Assembly: GCA_965218945.1 (NCBI GenBank)
Contig: OZ244718.1
Coordinates: forward strand, 1,302,001 to 1,366,000
Reading direction: 5' to 3'
Origin: DAOUJW01 sp965218945
GTDB lineage: Bacteria > Chloroflexota > Dehalococcoidia > Lucifugimonadales > UBA2985
Length of the DNA: 64,000 nucleotides
The notes beneath the pieces were generated by a model. The model worked only from the letters and a program-made list of their open reading frames with translations, searched no databases and was not told the origin of the DNA. Of this stretch, positions 50,717-59,231 are shown in pieces. Position numbers and translations under genes: made by a program. How positions within the stretch are numbered: the stretch's first letter is position 1; each line of letters begins with the position of its first letter.

Positions 50717-53047
50717 CTAGCTGCCGTTGGACTCCTTGTCCCACAGGGCTTCCAGAATGGCTCCCGGAGACATGGGCAGCTTTTCCATCCTCACGCCAAT
50801 GGCGTTGTGAACGGCGTTGGCTATGGCGGCCATTGGAGGCACCAGGGGCAGCTCGGCCACGCCACGGAGGCCGTACGGATGGCCGGGGTTGGCCACCTCG
50901 ACGATTACGGTGTCGATCATGGGCAGGTCAAGGCTGATGGGCATCCGGTAGTCCAGGAAGCTGGAGTTCATCATCTGACCTTCGTCGTTGTAGAAGTACT
51001 CTTCGTTCAGCGCCCAGCCTATGCCCTGCACCGCTCCGCCCTGAATCTGGCCTTCCACGTAGCCGGGGTGGATTGCCTTGCCGCAGTCCTGGATGGCGGT
51101 GAAGCGAACCACGTCCACCTTGCCCGTCTCAGGGTCCACCTCTACATCCGCTATGTTGATGGCGAAGGCATTGCCTGCTCCGCCGGGGTTAAGGTTGGCC
51201 CGACCGCTAATCGGGCCGCCGGTGGCATTGAGCCTGGAAGCCAGCTGCTTGAAGGTGAGCCTCAGTTCCGGGTCGGACTTGCTCTGGAGGACGCCGGCGG
51301 CGTACTCCACCTCTTCAGCCGGGACTTCCCATACACTGGCTGCGCGCTGTATCATCTGGCGCTTTACATCCTCGCCCGCTTGAACGCATGCAATTCCTAT
51401 CTTCTGGGCCACGCTGCTGCCTCCGGCGCCGGTGCTGTAGCCGATGGAGTCGGTGTCCCCTACCGAGGGCCTTACGTCCTCAGCGGCGAGGCCCAAGGTC
51501 TCAGCAAGGTGCATGGCCATAACCACTCTGGTCCCTCCGATGTCGGGAGCGCCGCCCACCAGGCTAACCGTGCCGTCGGGGTTTACGCTGGCAATGGCGC
51601 TGGCCGGGCCGGAGCCGTTGCCCCAGAAGCCGGCTGCGACTCCACGGCCGCGGTTCGGTCCCCCCAGGGGAGCGGAGTAGTGGGGGTGGTCCTTGGCCGC
51701 TTCAAAGGTCTCCACGCAGCCAATCTTCCCGAACACCGGGCCGGTCACCTGCCTCGTTCCCTCTTTGGAGGCGTTCAGCAGGCGGAACTCCATCGGGTCC
51801 ATGGATATCTTTTCGCAGATCTCGTCGATGACCGTCTCGACGGCGAATGCGCCGATGGGGGCTCCGGGCGCGCGGTAGGCCGCCGTCTTGGGTGTGTTCA
51901 CCAGCACGTCATAGGCTTCGATGTAGCCGTTGGGGATGTCATAGGGCGCCAGCATGCAGCGCGCGCCTCCGCCCACGGGCGAGCCGGGGAAAGCGCCCGC
52001 CTCGTATATCAGGTGGGCCTCCGCCGCGGTGATGCGTCCGTCCTTCGTCGCTCCAATCTTCACCCTGAGGTCGGCGCTGGAGGTCGGGCCGCTGGCCACG
52101 AACACCTCGGTCCTGTTCATCTGCATCTTCACCGGCCTTCCGGTCTTCCTGGAGAGTAGGGCCGCCACAGGCTCCAGGTACATGCCGCCCACGCCCTTCC
52201 CGCCGAAGCCGCCGCCGATCTCCATTGCGACGGTCTTCACGTGGGATGTGGGAATGTCCAGCACTGCCGACGCGCTGTCCCGCACGCCGAACAACTGCTG
52301 GGTGCTCGTCCAGATGGTCAAGTAGCCGTCCTGCCCCCACATGGCGGTTGCTGCGTGGGGTTCGATGTAGCCCTGGTGCACCCGCTTGGTTGAGAAGTCC
52401 CGCTCTACGACCACGTCCGCCTCGGCGAATCCCTTGTCCAAGTCTCCCAGCCTGTGCTCGAAGTGGTTGGCGATGTTGGAGGGTTTTTCGCTAGGCGATT
52501 CACCCCACCCTCCCGCTCTCAGCGTGGCGCTGGACTGCGTGACCAGAGCTTCGTGAAGGGTGGGGGCACCCTCTTTCATGGCGTCCAATGCCGTGAGGAC
52601 GGGCTTCAGCACCTCGTACTCCACTTCGATTAGATCAAGGGCCTCCTCGGCTACGTGAGCGCTGGTGGCGCACACGGCGGCAATCGCATGGCCCTTGTAC
52701 AGGGCCTTCTCCCTGGCCAGGATGTTTCGGGAGAAGAAGCCGTAGTTGGTGGTTGCTCCCTCCTCCATGTCCACGAGCTTGGCTGAGATGTTGGGCATGT
52801 CCTCCGCAGTGACCACGGCCAATACCCCCGGCAACTCCAGCGCCTTGCTGCAGTCAATGCTCTTGATCCTGGCGTGAGCGTACGGACTGCGCAACACCTT
52901 GCCGTGCAGCATACCCGGCAATTGCATGTCCGCGCCGTACTTGGCGCGGCCGGTTACCTTGTCCGTGCCGTCGTGCCTTATAGGCCTGGTGCCTACTACG
53001 TTGTACTCCTTGGTCGATAGGACCATGTTTGGCTTATAGTCCAGCAT
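50717..53047 (-). CDS. xanthine dehydrogenase-family molybdopterin-binding subunit
   Basis: 776 residues, large catalytic subunit of molybdenum hydroxylases. RHDGTDKVTGRAKYGADMQLPGMLHGKVLRSPYAHARI begins the N-terminal domain, TSTQQLFGVRDSASAVL and EIGGGFGGKG are cofactor-contact blocks, and YRAPGAPIGAFAVE is another. QGIGWALNEEYFYNDEGQ lies near the C-terminus. The small 2Fe-2S and FAD subunits expected for a full enzyme are not adjacent. Substrate (aldehyde, purine, CO or N-heterocycle) is undetermined. GGAGGTAAT lies directly before ATG. Confidence 0.92.
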   Translation of the reverse strand: MLDYKPNMVLSTKEYNVVGTRPIRHDGTDKVTGRAKYGADMQLPGMLHGKVLRSPYAHARIKSIDCSKALELPGVLAVVTAEDMPNISAKLVDMEEGATTNYGFFSRNILAREKALYKGHAIAAVCATSAHVAEEALDLIEVEYEVLKPVLTALDAMKEGAPTLHEALVTQSSATLRAGGWGESPSEKPSNIANHFEHRLGDLDKGFAEADVVVERDFSTKRVHQGYIEPHAATAMWGQDGYLTIWTSTQQLFGVRDSASAVLDIPTSHVKTVAMEIGGGFGGKGVGGMYLEPVAALLSRKTGRPVKMQMNRTEVFVASGPTSSADLRVKIGATKDGRITAAEAHLIYEAGAFPGSPVGGGARCMLAPYDIPNGYIEAYDVLVNTPKTAAYRAPGAPIGAFAVETVIDEICEKISMDPMEFRLLNASKEGTRQVTGPVFGKIGCVETFEAAKDHPHYSAPLGGPNRGRGVAAGFWGNGSGPASAIASVNPDGTVSLVGGAPDIGGTRVVMAMHLAETLGLAAEDVRPSVGDTDSIGYSTGAGGSSVAQKIGIACVQAGEDVKRQMIQRAASVWEVPAEEVEYAAGVLQSKSDPELRLTFKQLASRLNATGGPISGRANLNPGGAGNAFAINIADVEVDPETGKVDVVRFTAIQDCGKAIHPGYVEGQIQGGAVQGIGWALNEEYFYNDEGQMMNSSFLDYRMPISLDLPMIDTVIVEVANPGHPYGLRGVAELPLVPPMAAIANAVHNAIGVRMEKLPMSPGAILEALWDKESNGS

Positions 53048-53191
53048 ATTACCTCCCGTGAATTCTTCTGAAATACTGGTGATAATTTACCACATATGGG
53101 CTGACTTGACCAACCCCATCTCACTTATTGACCCTTAACGTCCAATTCCCTACACTACAACCATCGCTGATCACATCTGAAAGGCGGAATC

Positions 53192-53383
53192 ATGGAACCA
53201 AATGAAACCGAGGCCATACGCCTGCTGCTGGAGAGAGCGGGACTGACCCTCACCGACGAGGAGTTAGAGAAGCTGATCCCCTACTATCAGAGAAACCTGG
53301 AACGTCTGGAAGCGCTCCATTCGGCTGACCTGGAGAAAGAAGAGGTGGCCGGCGTGTTTCCACCTCAGTGGAGCGCCGACTAG
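53192..53383 (+). CDS. AtzG-like small amidase partner
   Basis: 63 residues. LLLERAGLTLTDEELEKLIPYYQRNLERLEAL is the helical GatC/AtzG-like pattern (DUF4089 type), in which a small protein wraps an amidase subunit. It ends 12 bp before the amidase gene in the same direction, like atzG-atzE or gatC-gatA pairs. It probably stabilises the neighbouring enzyme. Confidence 0.75.
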   Translation: MEPNETEAIRLLLERAGLTLTDEELEKLIPYYQRNLERLEALHSADLEKEEVAGVFPPQWSAD

Positions 53384-53395
53384 GGAGGTGTCGCT

Positions 53396-54799
53396 GTGAG
53401 TCTAGACCGGAAAGAGCTATGCACCCTGACCATTCACGAGGCTGGCCTTCTGATAGCGTCCGGCGAGATATCGCCGGTGGAGCTGACCAAGGCCTTCCTC
53501 GAGCGCATCGATGAGGTGGACGGTAGGCTTCAGTCCTACGTGACGGTCCTGCCGGAGGCGGCCCTTGCCCAGGCGCGTGTCGCCGAGGCCGAGGTCCTGC
53601 AGGGGCTGTACAGAGGACCCCTTCACGGCATACCTATCGCCCTCAAGGACCTGTACGACACCGAGGGCGTGCGCACCACCGGCCAGTCCAAGGTGCTGGA
53701 ATACCGCGTTCCGTCGGAGGACGCCACTACGACCCTCAGACTGAAGGAAGGCGGTGGCGTTCTGCTGGGCAAGCTGGCCATGCACGAGTTCGCCCTGGGA
53801 GGACCGAAGACCAGCCTCTTTGAGCAGGCGCGCAATCCCTGGAACCTGGACCACGTGACCGGAGGCTCCAGCAGCGGGTCAGGCGCAGCCGTGGCAGCCG
53901 CCCTGTGCATGGGGTCCCTAGGGTCCGACACCGGAGGCTCCATACGAGGGCCCGCCTCTCTCTGTGGCATTGTGGGCCTGAAACCCACCTATGGCCGCGT
54001 GAGCCGCTACGGAGTCATACCCCTTAGCTGGTCTCTGGACCACTGCGGCCCCATGACCTGGACTGTGGAGGACGCCGCCCTGATGCTACAGGTCATCGCA
54101 GGGCCCGACCCCAGAGACCCGACCACAAGCCAGGCGCCGGTCCCGGACTACTTCGGCCATCTGAGGGGCGACGTCAGGGGCATGGTCATCGGCGTGCCGC
54201 GTCACTACTTCTTCGACACGGACTCCGGCTTGGATCCCGAGATCTTGGAGGCGGTTGACAAGGCGTTGGCTGACCTGGAGGCGCTGGGGGCGCGCCTTGA
54301 AGAGGTGGAGATTCCCAGCCTTGAGCACGCCGGCATATCCAACACGGTCATTATGCTGAGCGAGGCCTTTGCGTACCACCGTGACAACATGGCGTCTCAG
54401 CCTCAGAACTTCGGGGAGATGGTGCGGACGCGATTCTACCAGGGCAGCCTCTTCACGGCCCACGACTACATCCAGGCCCAGAGGGCCCGCAGCCTTCTAA
54501 AGCGTGAATTTGCCGAGACGCTGCAAAGGGTGGACGTCATAGCTTGCCCCACCTCCGTCACGCCTGCGTCCACCTTCGAGGGGCTTGATCCACTGGCTGC
54601 TCTGGGACGGCCCAGCTATTCAGCGCCCTTCAATCAGACTGGACTTCCCGCCATCTCCGTGCCGTGCGGCTTCACAGGCGCAGGCTTGCCCATCGGGTTG
54701 CAGATAGCCGGAAAGCCCTTCGACGAGACCACCGTAATGAACGTGGCCTACGCCTACCAGCAGCATGCGGGCTGGTTCGAGAGGCGACCGCAGCTGTAA
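53396..54799 (+). CDS. amidase signature family enzyme
   Basis: 467 residues. The catalytic triad is visible: Lys84 in IALKDLYDTEG, the cis-Ser in VTGGSSSGSGAAV (about 158-160) and the nucleophile Ser182 in GSDTGGSIRGPASLCG. Related to GatA and AtzE/AtzF-type hydrolases. It is unlikely to be the GatA of tRNA amidation, because no gatB is nearby and the partner is AtzG-like. GTG start after GGGAGGTGTC. A role in cleaving small amides such as biuret-like compounds is inference. Confidence 0.88.
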   Translation: MSLDRKELCTLTIHEAGLLIASGEISPVELTKAFLERIDEVDGRLQSYVTVLPEAALAQARVAEAEVLQGLYRGPLHGIPIALKDLYDTEGVRTTGQSKVLEYRVPSEDATTTLRLKEGGGVLLGKLAMHEFALGGPKTSLFEQARNPWNLDHVTGGSSSGSGAAVAAALCMGSLGSDTGGSIRGPASLCGIVGLKPTYGRVSRYGVIPLSWSLDHCGPMTWTVEDAALMLQVIAGPDPRDPTTSQAPVPDYFGHLRGDVRGMVIGVPRHYFFDTDSGLDPEILEAVDKALADLEALGARLEEVEIPSLEHAGISNTVIMLSEAFAYHRDNMASQPQNFGEMVRTRFYQGSLFTAHDYIQAQRARSLLKREFAETLQRVDVIACPTSVTPASTFEGLDPLAALGRPSYSAPFNQTGLPAISVPCGFTGAGLPIGLQIAGKPFDETTVMNVAYAYQQHAGWFERRPQL

Positions 54800-54879
54800 G
54801 TTCTCCCACGGCTATTTTGACCCCATTCCTGCTGAGGGAGACCTTTGAATAGGGAATTATATACAGTTTTACCCTATGC

Positions 54880-55032
54880 TTAGAAAACCAGCCGTCCAAG
54901 ATGAACAGCGATGGCAGCTACTATGAGAATTACAGGAACTCCTACCCCAGCCACCACAAGCGGCTCGGTAATCTCGTTTAGCGAATTCCCTCTCCGCCTA
55001 TTGTAAGAATTCCAGCTACTCTTTCGATACAT
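54880..55032 (-). CDS. small membrane peptide in transposon
   Basis: 50 residues from ATG 55032, with AGAGGG upstream. A basic, polar N-terminus (YRKSSWNSYNRRRG) precedes one membrane helix PLVVAGVGVPVILIVAAIAVHLG. A TATAAT-like box lies just ahead of the gene. No family recognised. It is the last gene before the left transposon end. Confidence 0.4.
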   Translation of the reverse strand: MYRKSSWNSYNRRRGNSLNEITEPLVVAGVGVPVILIVAAIAVHLGRLVF

Positions 55033-55096
55033 ATTAACCCTCTTTACTCCTATTATACTCCGGGTCTCGGATTTTTCTCCTACGTTACGCCTTAGC

Positions 55097-55375
55097 TCAC
55101 AACAGAGCAGTAAATGGAATGAAGATTGCGCCATCACTGGAAACAAAGCTCTCCCTCCGCTCTCCAGTGAAACAATGAGTACACTCGATAATCAACCATC
55201 GCTTCCCCTTGGGCCGGGACGCTCTGGCTCTCTGCCATGCTTGTTCCCTTGACGGAATGTCATATACACGCTCGGCATTCTTAGAGCTGGCCCTGACCCC
55301 TTTGTTCAGTTGATAGCAACCGTCGTGATGAATGACTGCTTGATAAACAGGCCAGTTGCAGTTGAGCACAAACAT
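55097..55375 (-). CDS. hypothetical passenger protein
   Basis: 92 residues from ATG 55375, preferred over 55381 because AGGAG is eight bases away. Contains REQAWQRARASRPKGKRWLIIECTHCFTG, with a CxxC. No recognised family. AT-rich like the rest of the transposon. Confidence 0.45.
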   Translation of the reverse strand: MFVLNCNWPVYQAVIHHDGCYQLNKGVRASSKNAERVYDIPSREQAWQRARASRPKGKRWLIIECTHCFTGERRESFVSSDGAIFIPFTALL

Positions 55376-55453
55376 CAGCATAACTCCTGAATGACAAAAT
55401 CCCCTCAGCCAATCCGACTAAGGGGATTGAGAATATGAGATGCTGTGAAGAAC

Positions 55454-55810
55454 CTACCGGAGAAACCGCCCCAGCTTGCCTACTAACAACTCTACTTGAG
55501 ATAGATTAAGAGCTACAACAGCTTGTGACATTCGCCCTTCGTAGAAATTACTATGAAGGCTATTAGCTGCATTATACGAAGTGACTAACTCGGGGTCCTT
55601 TGTTTCGTTATGCAGATTACTAATAGTTTCAGCAATCAGATCATGGTGCTTGTGATCCCAGCCTCGTTTCTCAGCCACAGCCTTCACCATCTGAGCCGCT
55701 GCGCCCCAGCCCTTCTCAGATGCCTGATAGAGATTACCTTGCTCTAGGTACTTCTTCGCATCCTCCAAAAAGACTTGACACTGATTCTTATACTGCTGTT
55801 GCTGAATCAT
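55454..55810 (-). CDS. HEPN/PaREP1-like protein in transposon
   Basis: 118 residues. CQVFLEDAKKYLEQGNLYQASEKGWGAAAQMVKAVAEKRGWDHKHHDLI is the PaREP1-type HEPN pattern (YLEQGNxxQASEKxWGAA), followed by a helix rich in Asn/His. Conserved RGWDHKHH suggests a possible metal or catalytic patch, but this is unproven. A strong promoter (TTGACA, 17, TATATT) lies directly upstream. A second, more divergent member is at 46.8 kb. Confidence 0.65.
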   Translation of the reverse strand: MIQQQQYKNQCQVFLEDAKKYLEQGNLYQASEKGWGAAAQMVKAVAEKRGWDHKHHDLIAETISNLHNETKDPELVTSYNAANSLHSNFYEGRMSQAVVALNLSQVELLVGKLGRFLR

Positions 55811-55846
55811 CAATCACCTCAAAGCACAATAAATCAATATACGTAG

Positions 55847-55875
55847 AATATAGTAAAAACACTGTAGAGTGTCAA
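55847..55875 (-). promoter_or_regulatory. near-consensus promoter of the HEPN-like passenger gene
   Basis: Minus strand: TTGACA (55870-55875), 17-base spacer, TATATT (55847-55852), 36 bases ahead of the gene. Confidence 0.75.
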
Positions 55876-55883
55876 CTATTGCT

Positions 55884-56072
55884 TCAACTGGTGTCGGTTT
55901 GCTCCTTTCGTGGTCGTTCATTCTTCTCTTCCTCCAACATCTCCGCAATCTCCTCCGGCGTCCTTGTCCTTACTACTGCTTGCATTATCTCTTCAAATGA
56001 GGCTGGCAGTGGTATTGGGTTGTGCTCTGGTGGACGCCCTCTGGGTCTCTTCTTGCGCTTTTCGGCTGCCAT
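55884..56072 (-). CDS. small AT-hook-like protein linked to the transposase
   Basis: 62 residues from ATG 56072 (AGGAGAAGGAAATAAC upstream). KRKKRPRGRPPEHNP contains RPRGRP, an AT-hook-like DNA minor-groove motif, followed by SFEEIMQAVVRT and an acidic helix with PEEIAEML. It starts one base after the stop of the zinc-ribbon gene and so is translationally coupled. The position after the transposase suggests a role in transposon-end binding or regulation, which is inference. Confidence 0.6.
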   Translation of the reverse strand: MAAEKRKKRPRGRPPEHNPIPLPASFEEIMQAVVRTRTPEEIAEMLEEEKNERPRKEQTDTS

Positions 56073-56073
56073 G

Positions 56074-56244
56074 TTATTTCCTTCTCCTGAGAGTGGATTC
56101 AACCACTACTAGCCCTTCTTCCAAGTCACAATTTGGACAAGTTAGCGTCGATTCCAACGCCTCTTCTTTGGATCTTTCGGGCAAAATACGTCCCTCTTCT
56201 GTGTACGGACAGCTCCGACATTTCATTTCTGCTTCCCAATACAT
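56074..56244 (-). CDS. 56-residue zinc-ribbon protein linked to the transposase
   Basis: From ATG 56244, with AGGAGG 11 bases upstream. MKCRSCPYTEEG and LTCPNCDLEEG provide two CxxC pairs about 25 residues apart, a zinc ribbon. It lies 26 bp after the transposase stop and one base before the AT-hook-like gene, so the three are probably one operon. Too short for most automatic calls. Function unknown. Confidence 0.6.
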   Translation of the reverse strand: MYWEAEMKCRSCPYTEEGRILPERSKEEALESTLTCPNCDLEEGLVVVESTLRRRK

Positions 56245-56270
56245 TATTACGGACGCCTCCTAACTTGTTC

Positions 56271-57206
56271 CTACGCTATCAGGTCTACAAATCGCAGACG
56301 CTTGCCGTGCATCCTCTGTATAATGCTTGTAATCTGTCCCATTGTATCCGAATTTCGGTCGCTATGCCTACCTGAAAACTCCGTAGTGTACCGGTGCAAG
56401 TGCTTCTCGCTAACGTGATGGTACACGCCAACAATTCCCCTCTTGAGCATTGCCCAGAAAGACTCTATGCCGTTAGTGTACGCCTGTCCGTTGACATACT
56501 CCCCAACACTATGCCTTACGGCCTGGTGGAGATGACTCGTGAGTCCCTCGTATGCCCTGGCCTCGTCAGTGTATATCTGTATTCCAGCTCCGATATGAGT
56601 CTCTATGAAGCTGTGCAAGGTAGGCTTGTCAGGATTCTCAATCGGCTTGGCGATTACCCTGTTAGACTCTCGGTCCTTCGCTCCAACTACAGGAACCTTG
56701 CCTACCGTTCCACGTCCAGACTTGAGCCTCTTGTCAGAGTGCTTGTTCTTTTCCTTCCCGCCAATGTAGGTCTCGTCTACCTCTACCGGGCCTCCAAACA
56801 TTCCCTCTGGAGACTCCATTGCTCGCCTGATTCTGTGAGCCAAGTGCCAAGCTGTCTTCTGAGTCACTCCCAAGTCCCTGTGCAGCTTCATTGAAGAGAC
56901 ACCCTTGAGATTGGTGCTCATAAGATAGATTGCCAATCCCCACTTGCCCAGGGAGAGGTTAGATCCGTGCATCAAGGTCCTAGTCTTTACCGAGAAGTCC
57001 TTGCCACAATCGTTGCACCTGTAAGGCTGGGGCTTGCGTGTCGCCCTCTCCTTGACTTCCATAGACCCACAGAAGGGGCAGGCTACGCCATTAGGCCACC
57101 TAGCCTCAATAAACAACTGCTCAGTGCTCTTCTCATCCGAGAAGTACATCACCGCTTCCGTAATCGTCATTCCCTTCCTATAGAATTTGCCCGGTCCCTT
57201 TGCCAT
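56271..57206 (-). CDS. IS1595-family transposase (ISXO2-like)
   Basis: 311 residues. A zinc ribbon CPFCGS...CNDCGKDF (about 44-68) is followed by the DDE/DDN-type core: VDETYIGGKEKNKH (first Asp), YTDEARAYEGL (second Asp) and YTNGIESFWAMLKRG (Asn/Glu). This is the ISXO2-like domain of IS1595. It should cut and rejoin the 23-bp ends. ACAGGAG precedes ATG. No frame damage is seen, so it may be active. It is oriented towards the left end, with the two small genes downstream. Confidence 0.92.
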   Translation of the reverse strand: MAKGPGKFYRKGMTITEAVMYFSDEKSTEQLFIEARWPNGVACPFCGSMEVKERATRKPQPYRCNDCGKDFSVKTRTLMHGSNLSLGKWGLAIYLMSTNLKGVSSMKLHRDLGVTQKTAWHLAHRIRRAMESPEGMFGGPVEVDETYIGGKEKNKHSDKRLKSGRGTVGKVPVVGAKDRESNRVIAKPIENPDKPTLHSFIETHIGAGIQIYTDEARAYEGLTSHLHQAVRHSVGEYVNGQAYTNGIESFWAMLKRGIVGVYHHVSEKHLHRYTTEFSGRHSDRNSDTMGQITSIIQRMHGKRLRFVDLIA

Positions 57207-57224
57207 TCGTATCTCCTGTCCGTA

Positions 57225-57280
57225 TGTTACTATTTTCTTATGTCAGGTAACATTATACCATAAAGCAGCCGTGAAGTAAA
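57225..57280 (-). promoter_or_regulatory. transposase promoter with overlapping inverted repeat
   Basis: Minus strand: TTTACT (57275-57280), 17 bases, TATAAT (57252-57257). A TGTTAC/GTAACA inverted repeat (57225-57230 and 57247-57252) lies between the -10 box and the gene and may be an autoregulatory operator. The ISAs1-type element inserted 18 bp upstream of the -35 box. Confidence 0.65.
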
Positions 57281-57298
57281 GGCTCTTGTGTTCAATAG

Positions 57299-58477
57299 CA
57301 GGGTCTTTCGATTATATAAGAAGAGTGTTAGAGTTAGCGGATGAATGCGGAGGGACTGGGAGAGAGCCTACTCAGAGTTCTGGAGGAAGTGCCTGATCCC
57401 CGGTCCAGGCATGGTCGTCGCCATGCGCTGAGTGCAATCTTGGCGTTATCGGTGTGTGCAATAGCAAGTGGCGCCCGTAGTCTATATGCCATAGCCCAAT
57501 GGGGAAGGATGCAAGACCCGGCTACACTGAAAGAGTTGGGGTTCACCAGAGACAGGACTCCTGCGATATCCACGTTGCATAAGGTGTTCAGCAGTATAGA
57601 CGTGAATGCGTTCGAGAGTGTGCTTGGGGAATGGGTTGAATCTCAGTTGGGAACAGGAGAGGAGGCAATAGCAATAGATGGCAAGGCGCTTAGGGGGATA
57701 CACGGGGACGAGGTGCCTGGAGTCCGCCTTGTGGCTGCCTATAGCCATCGCATGGGCTTGGTGGTGAGTCAAAAAGGGGGGTGACGGCTGAGAAGCGTCA
57801 GTCGGAGTTGGCTATGGCAAGCTCGCTGTTGGAGACGACGATCGTAACAGACAGGGTGGTGACTGGGGATGCGCTGTACTGCCAGAGACAATTGTGTGAA
57901 CAGGTGGTTGGTGGGGGTGGCGACTATCTGTTGATAGTCAAGAGCAACCAGAAGAGCCTATACGAGGACATAGAGTTGTGCTTTGAGACGCCTGTGGTTG
58001 GTGAGACATATGGATATGCCGAGACCGAGGACAGACATGGAGAGCGTCGAGAGTATCGCAGGCTGTGGGTTACAGACACACTGAAGACCTATCTGGAGTG
58101 GCCCGGACACCGGCAGGTGATCAAGGTGGAGTGTTGGCGCAGCATCAAAGGCAAGACCACTCGACAGGTGCGATACGCTATCACCAGCCTTGGGACTCAG
58201 ACTCCGGCTGATAGACTGCTCCAACTGGTGCGCGGCCATTGGCGCATTGAGAATGGCCTGCACTATGTGAGGGACGTGACCATGGGGGAGGATGGTTCCC
58301 AGGTACGCACCGGCTCAGCGCCACAGATGATGGCAGCCCTGAGAAACGTGGCGCTGAACACCCTCCGACTGAGCGGAGCTACCAACATCGCAGCAGCCAT
58401 CAGGAACATCGCATGGCAGCCCCACGGCGCTCTCAGATTGTTAGGATTACTACCATGACAACAATCGAAAGACCCTG
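57299..58477 (+). mobile_element. ISAs1-type insertion sequence nested in the transposon
   Basis: Terminal inverted repeats CAGGGTCTTTCGATT (57299-57313) and AATCGAAAGACCCTG (58463-58477) are perfect over 15 bp. A 10-bp target duplication TGTTCAATAG flanks it (57289-57298 and 58478-58487). It is 1,179 bp long with one transposase gene that carries a frameshift. The intact duplication points to a recent insertion. Confidence 0.9.
57341..58458 (+). pseudogene. ISAs1-family transposase, frameshifted in a G run
   Basis: The first frame (57341-57784) gives the N-terminal DDE_Tnp_1-associated domain (LRVLEEVPDPRSRHGRRHAL, AIDGKALRG). It stops at TGA just after GGGGGG (57776-57781). The remainder continues in the -1 frame as VTAEKRQSELAMASSLL, TGDALYCQRQ and HWRIENGLHYVRDVTMGED to 58458. 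One G too many explains the break; programmed -1 slippage at AAAAAGGGGGG would add one Gly and cannot be excluded. Otherwise complete, about 372 residues in total. Confidence 0.85.
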
Positions 58478-58509
58478 TGTTCAATAGGGACCAGTGTTAC
58501 ACTAAAACC

Positions 58510-58669
58510 GCTACAGCGAGGCATCAAGCCTCTTACATAATCTTGTGCGAGCCGACTGGGGGACATGATGATTGCTATTTCCTGTATTCAGTTGCATCGC
58601 CCCTTTCAGGCTCGCATGAGGTTTGTGACTCGCTGTAGCAAGTAAGTCCTACCTGGTCTGAAAGGGGCG
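58510..58669 (+). ncRNA. structured leader with alternative stems, candidate cis-regulatory RNA
   Basis: Three long pairings occur before the gene at 58675. A: GCTACAGCGAG (58510-58520) with CTCGCTGTAGC (58629-58639), 11 bp. B: CTTGTGCGAGCC (58542-58553) with GGCTCGCATGAG (58609-58620), 12 bp with two G-U. C: CGCCCCTTTCAG (58598-58609) with CTGAAAGGGGCG (58658-58669), 12 bp. Order is A1-B1-C1-B2-A2-C2, so C crosses A and B: either a pseudoknot or two exclusive folds. Stem C contains the purine-rich ribosome-binding stretch of the next gene. Confidence 0.5.
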
Positions 58670-58674
58670 GAACC

Positions 58675-59208
58675 TTGCTAAGCACTAAAAGCAAATTCGG
58701 CACATGGCTCCTGTGGTCACTCATTCCCAACGGCCTATTGGGATTCATATCCCTCCTCATCGGCTTCCCCTCCGAATCCACGGAACCGTCCGTGTGGGGC
58801 GTTCTCATAATAATCTCCTGGCCGACGTGGTGGCTATCCCTCGTTCTCGGTCTCACACTCAAGTTCTGGGCCGGGATGGATACCCGCCGTAGCTATCGGG
58901 AAAGTAGACGTTATGCTGACCTCAACGGATGGCAGCCACTATCAGATGTGGCATGGAAAAACTTTAAGCGTCGTGGTGTGACTTTCAGTGTACAACCAGC
59001 CTATGAACAACCAACCTTCCTTCTTCTAATCGACATTGACGGCGAGGTTATCAGTACAGAAGGTTTCTCCAAGTCCCTTTACGCCCTGCGCTTCGCTGAC
59101 TACCTAAGGGAACACTCCCTCGCTAACATCGACACCATCACGAAGGCAGAGGTAGTGCAAGAGCAGCGAGTGTGGGAGCAAACACAAGCCCTAGCAGTCA
59201 GACGTTAG
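58675..59208 (+). CDS. membrane protein in transposon, function unknown
   Basis: 177 residues from TTG 58675. Two N-terminal membrane helices (about 10-30 and 41-62) are followed by a basic stretch (DTRRSYRESRRYADLNGW) and a soluble mixed domain FLLLIDIDGEVISTEGFSKSLYALRFADYL. No family recognised. Its ribosome site is inside stem C of the upstream structured leader, so translation may be controlled by folding. Confidence 0.55.
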   Translation: MLSTKSKFGTWLLWSLIPNGLLGFISLLIGFPSESTEPSVWGVLIIISWPTWWLSLVLGLTLKFWAGMDTRRSYRESRRYADLNGWQPLSDVAWKNFKRRGVTFSVQPAYEQPTFLLLIDIDGEVISTEGFSKSLYALRFADYLREHSLANIDTITKAEVVQEQRVWEQTQALAVRR

Positions 59209-59231
59209 ACAAGATGATGAAAGGAGACTCA

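Noticed and set aside
50705..52159. 484-codon plus-strand frame
   Set aside because: Antisense to the molybdenum hydroxylase, no ribosome site and no recognisable domain.
53192..54799. gatC-gatA of tRNA amidation
   Set aside because: gatB is absent nearby and the small partner resembles AtzG more than GatC, so a small-amide hydrolase is the safer call.
57776..57784. Programmed frameshift as the default reading of the ISAs1 transposase
   Set aside because: This family normally uses a single frame and -1 slippage would add one Gly; a homopolymer indel is simpler, so I kept it only as an alternative.
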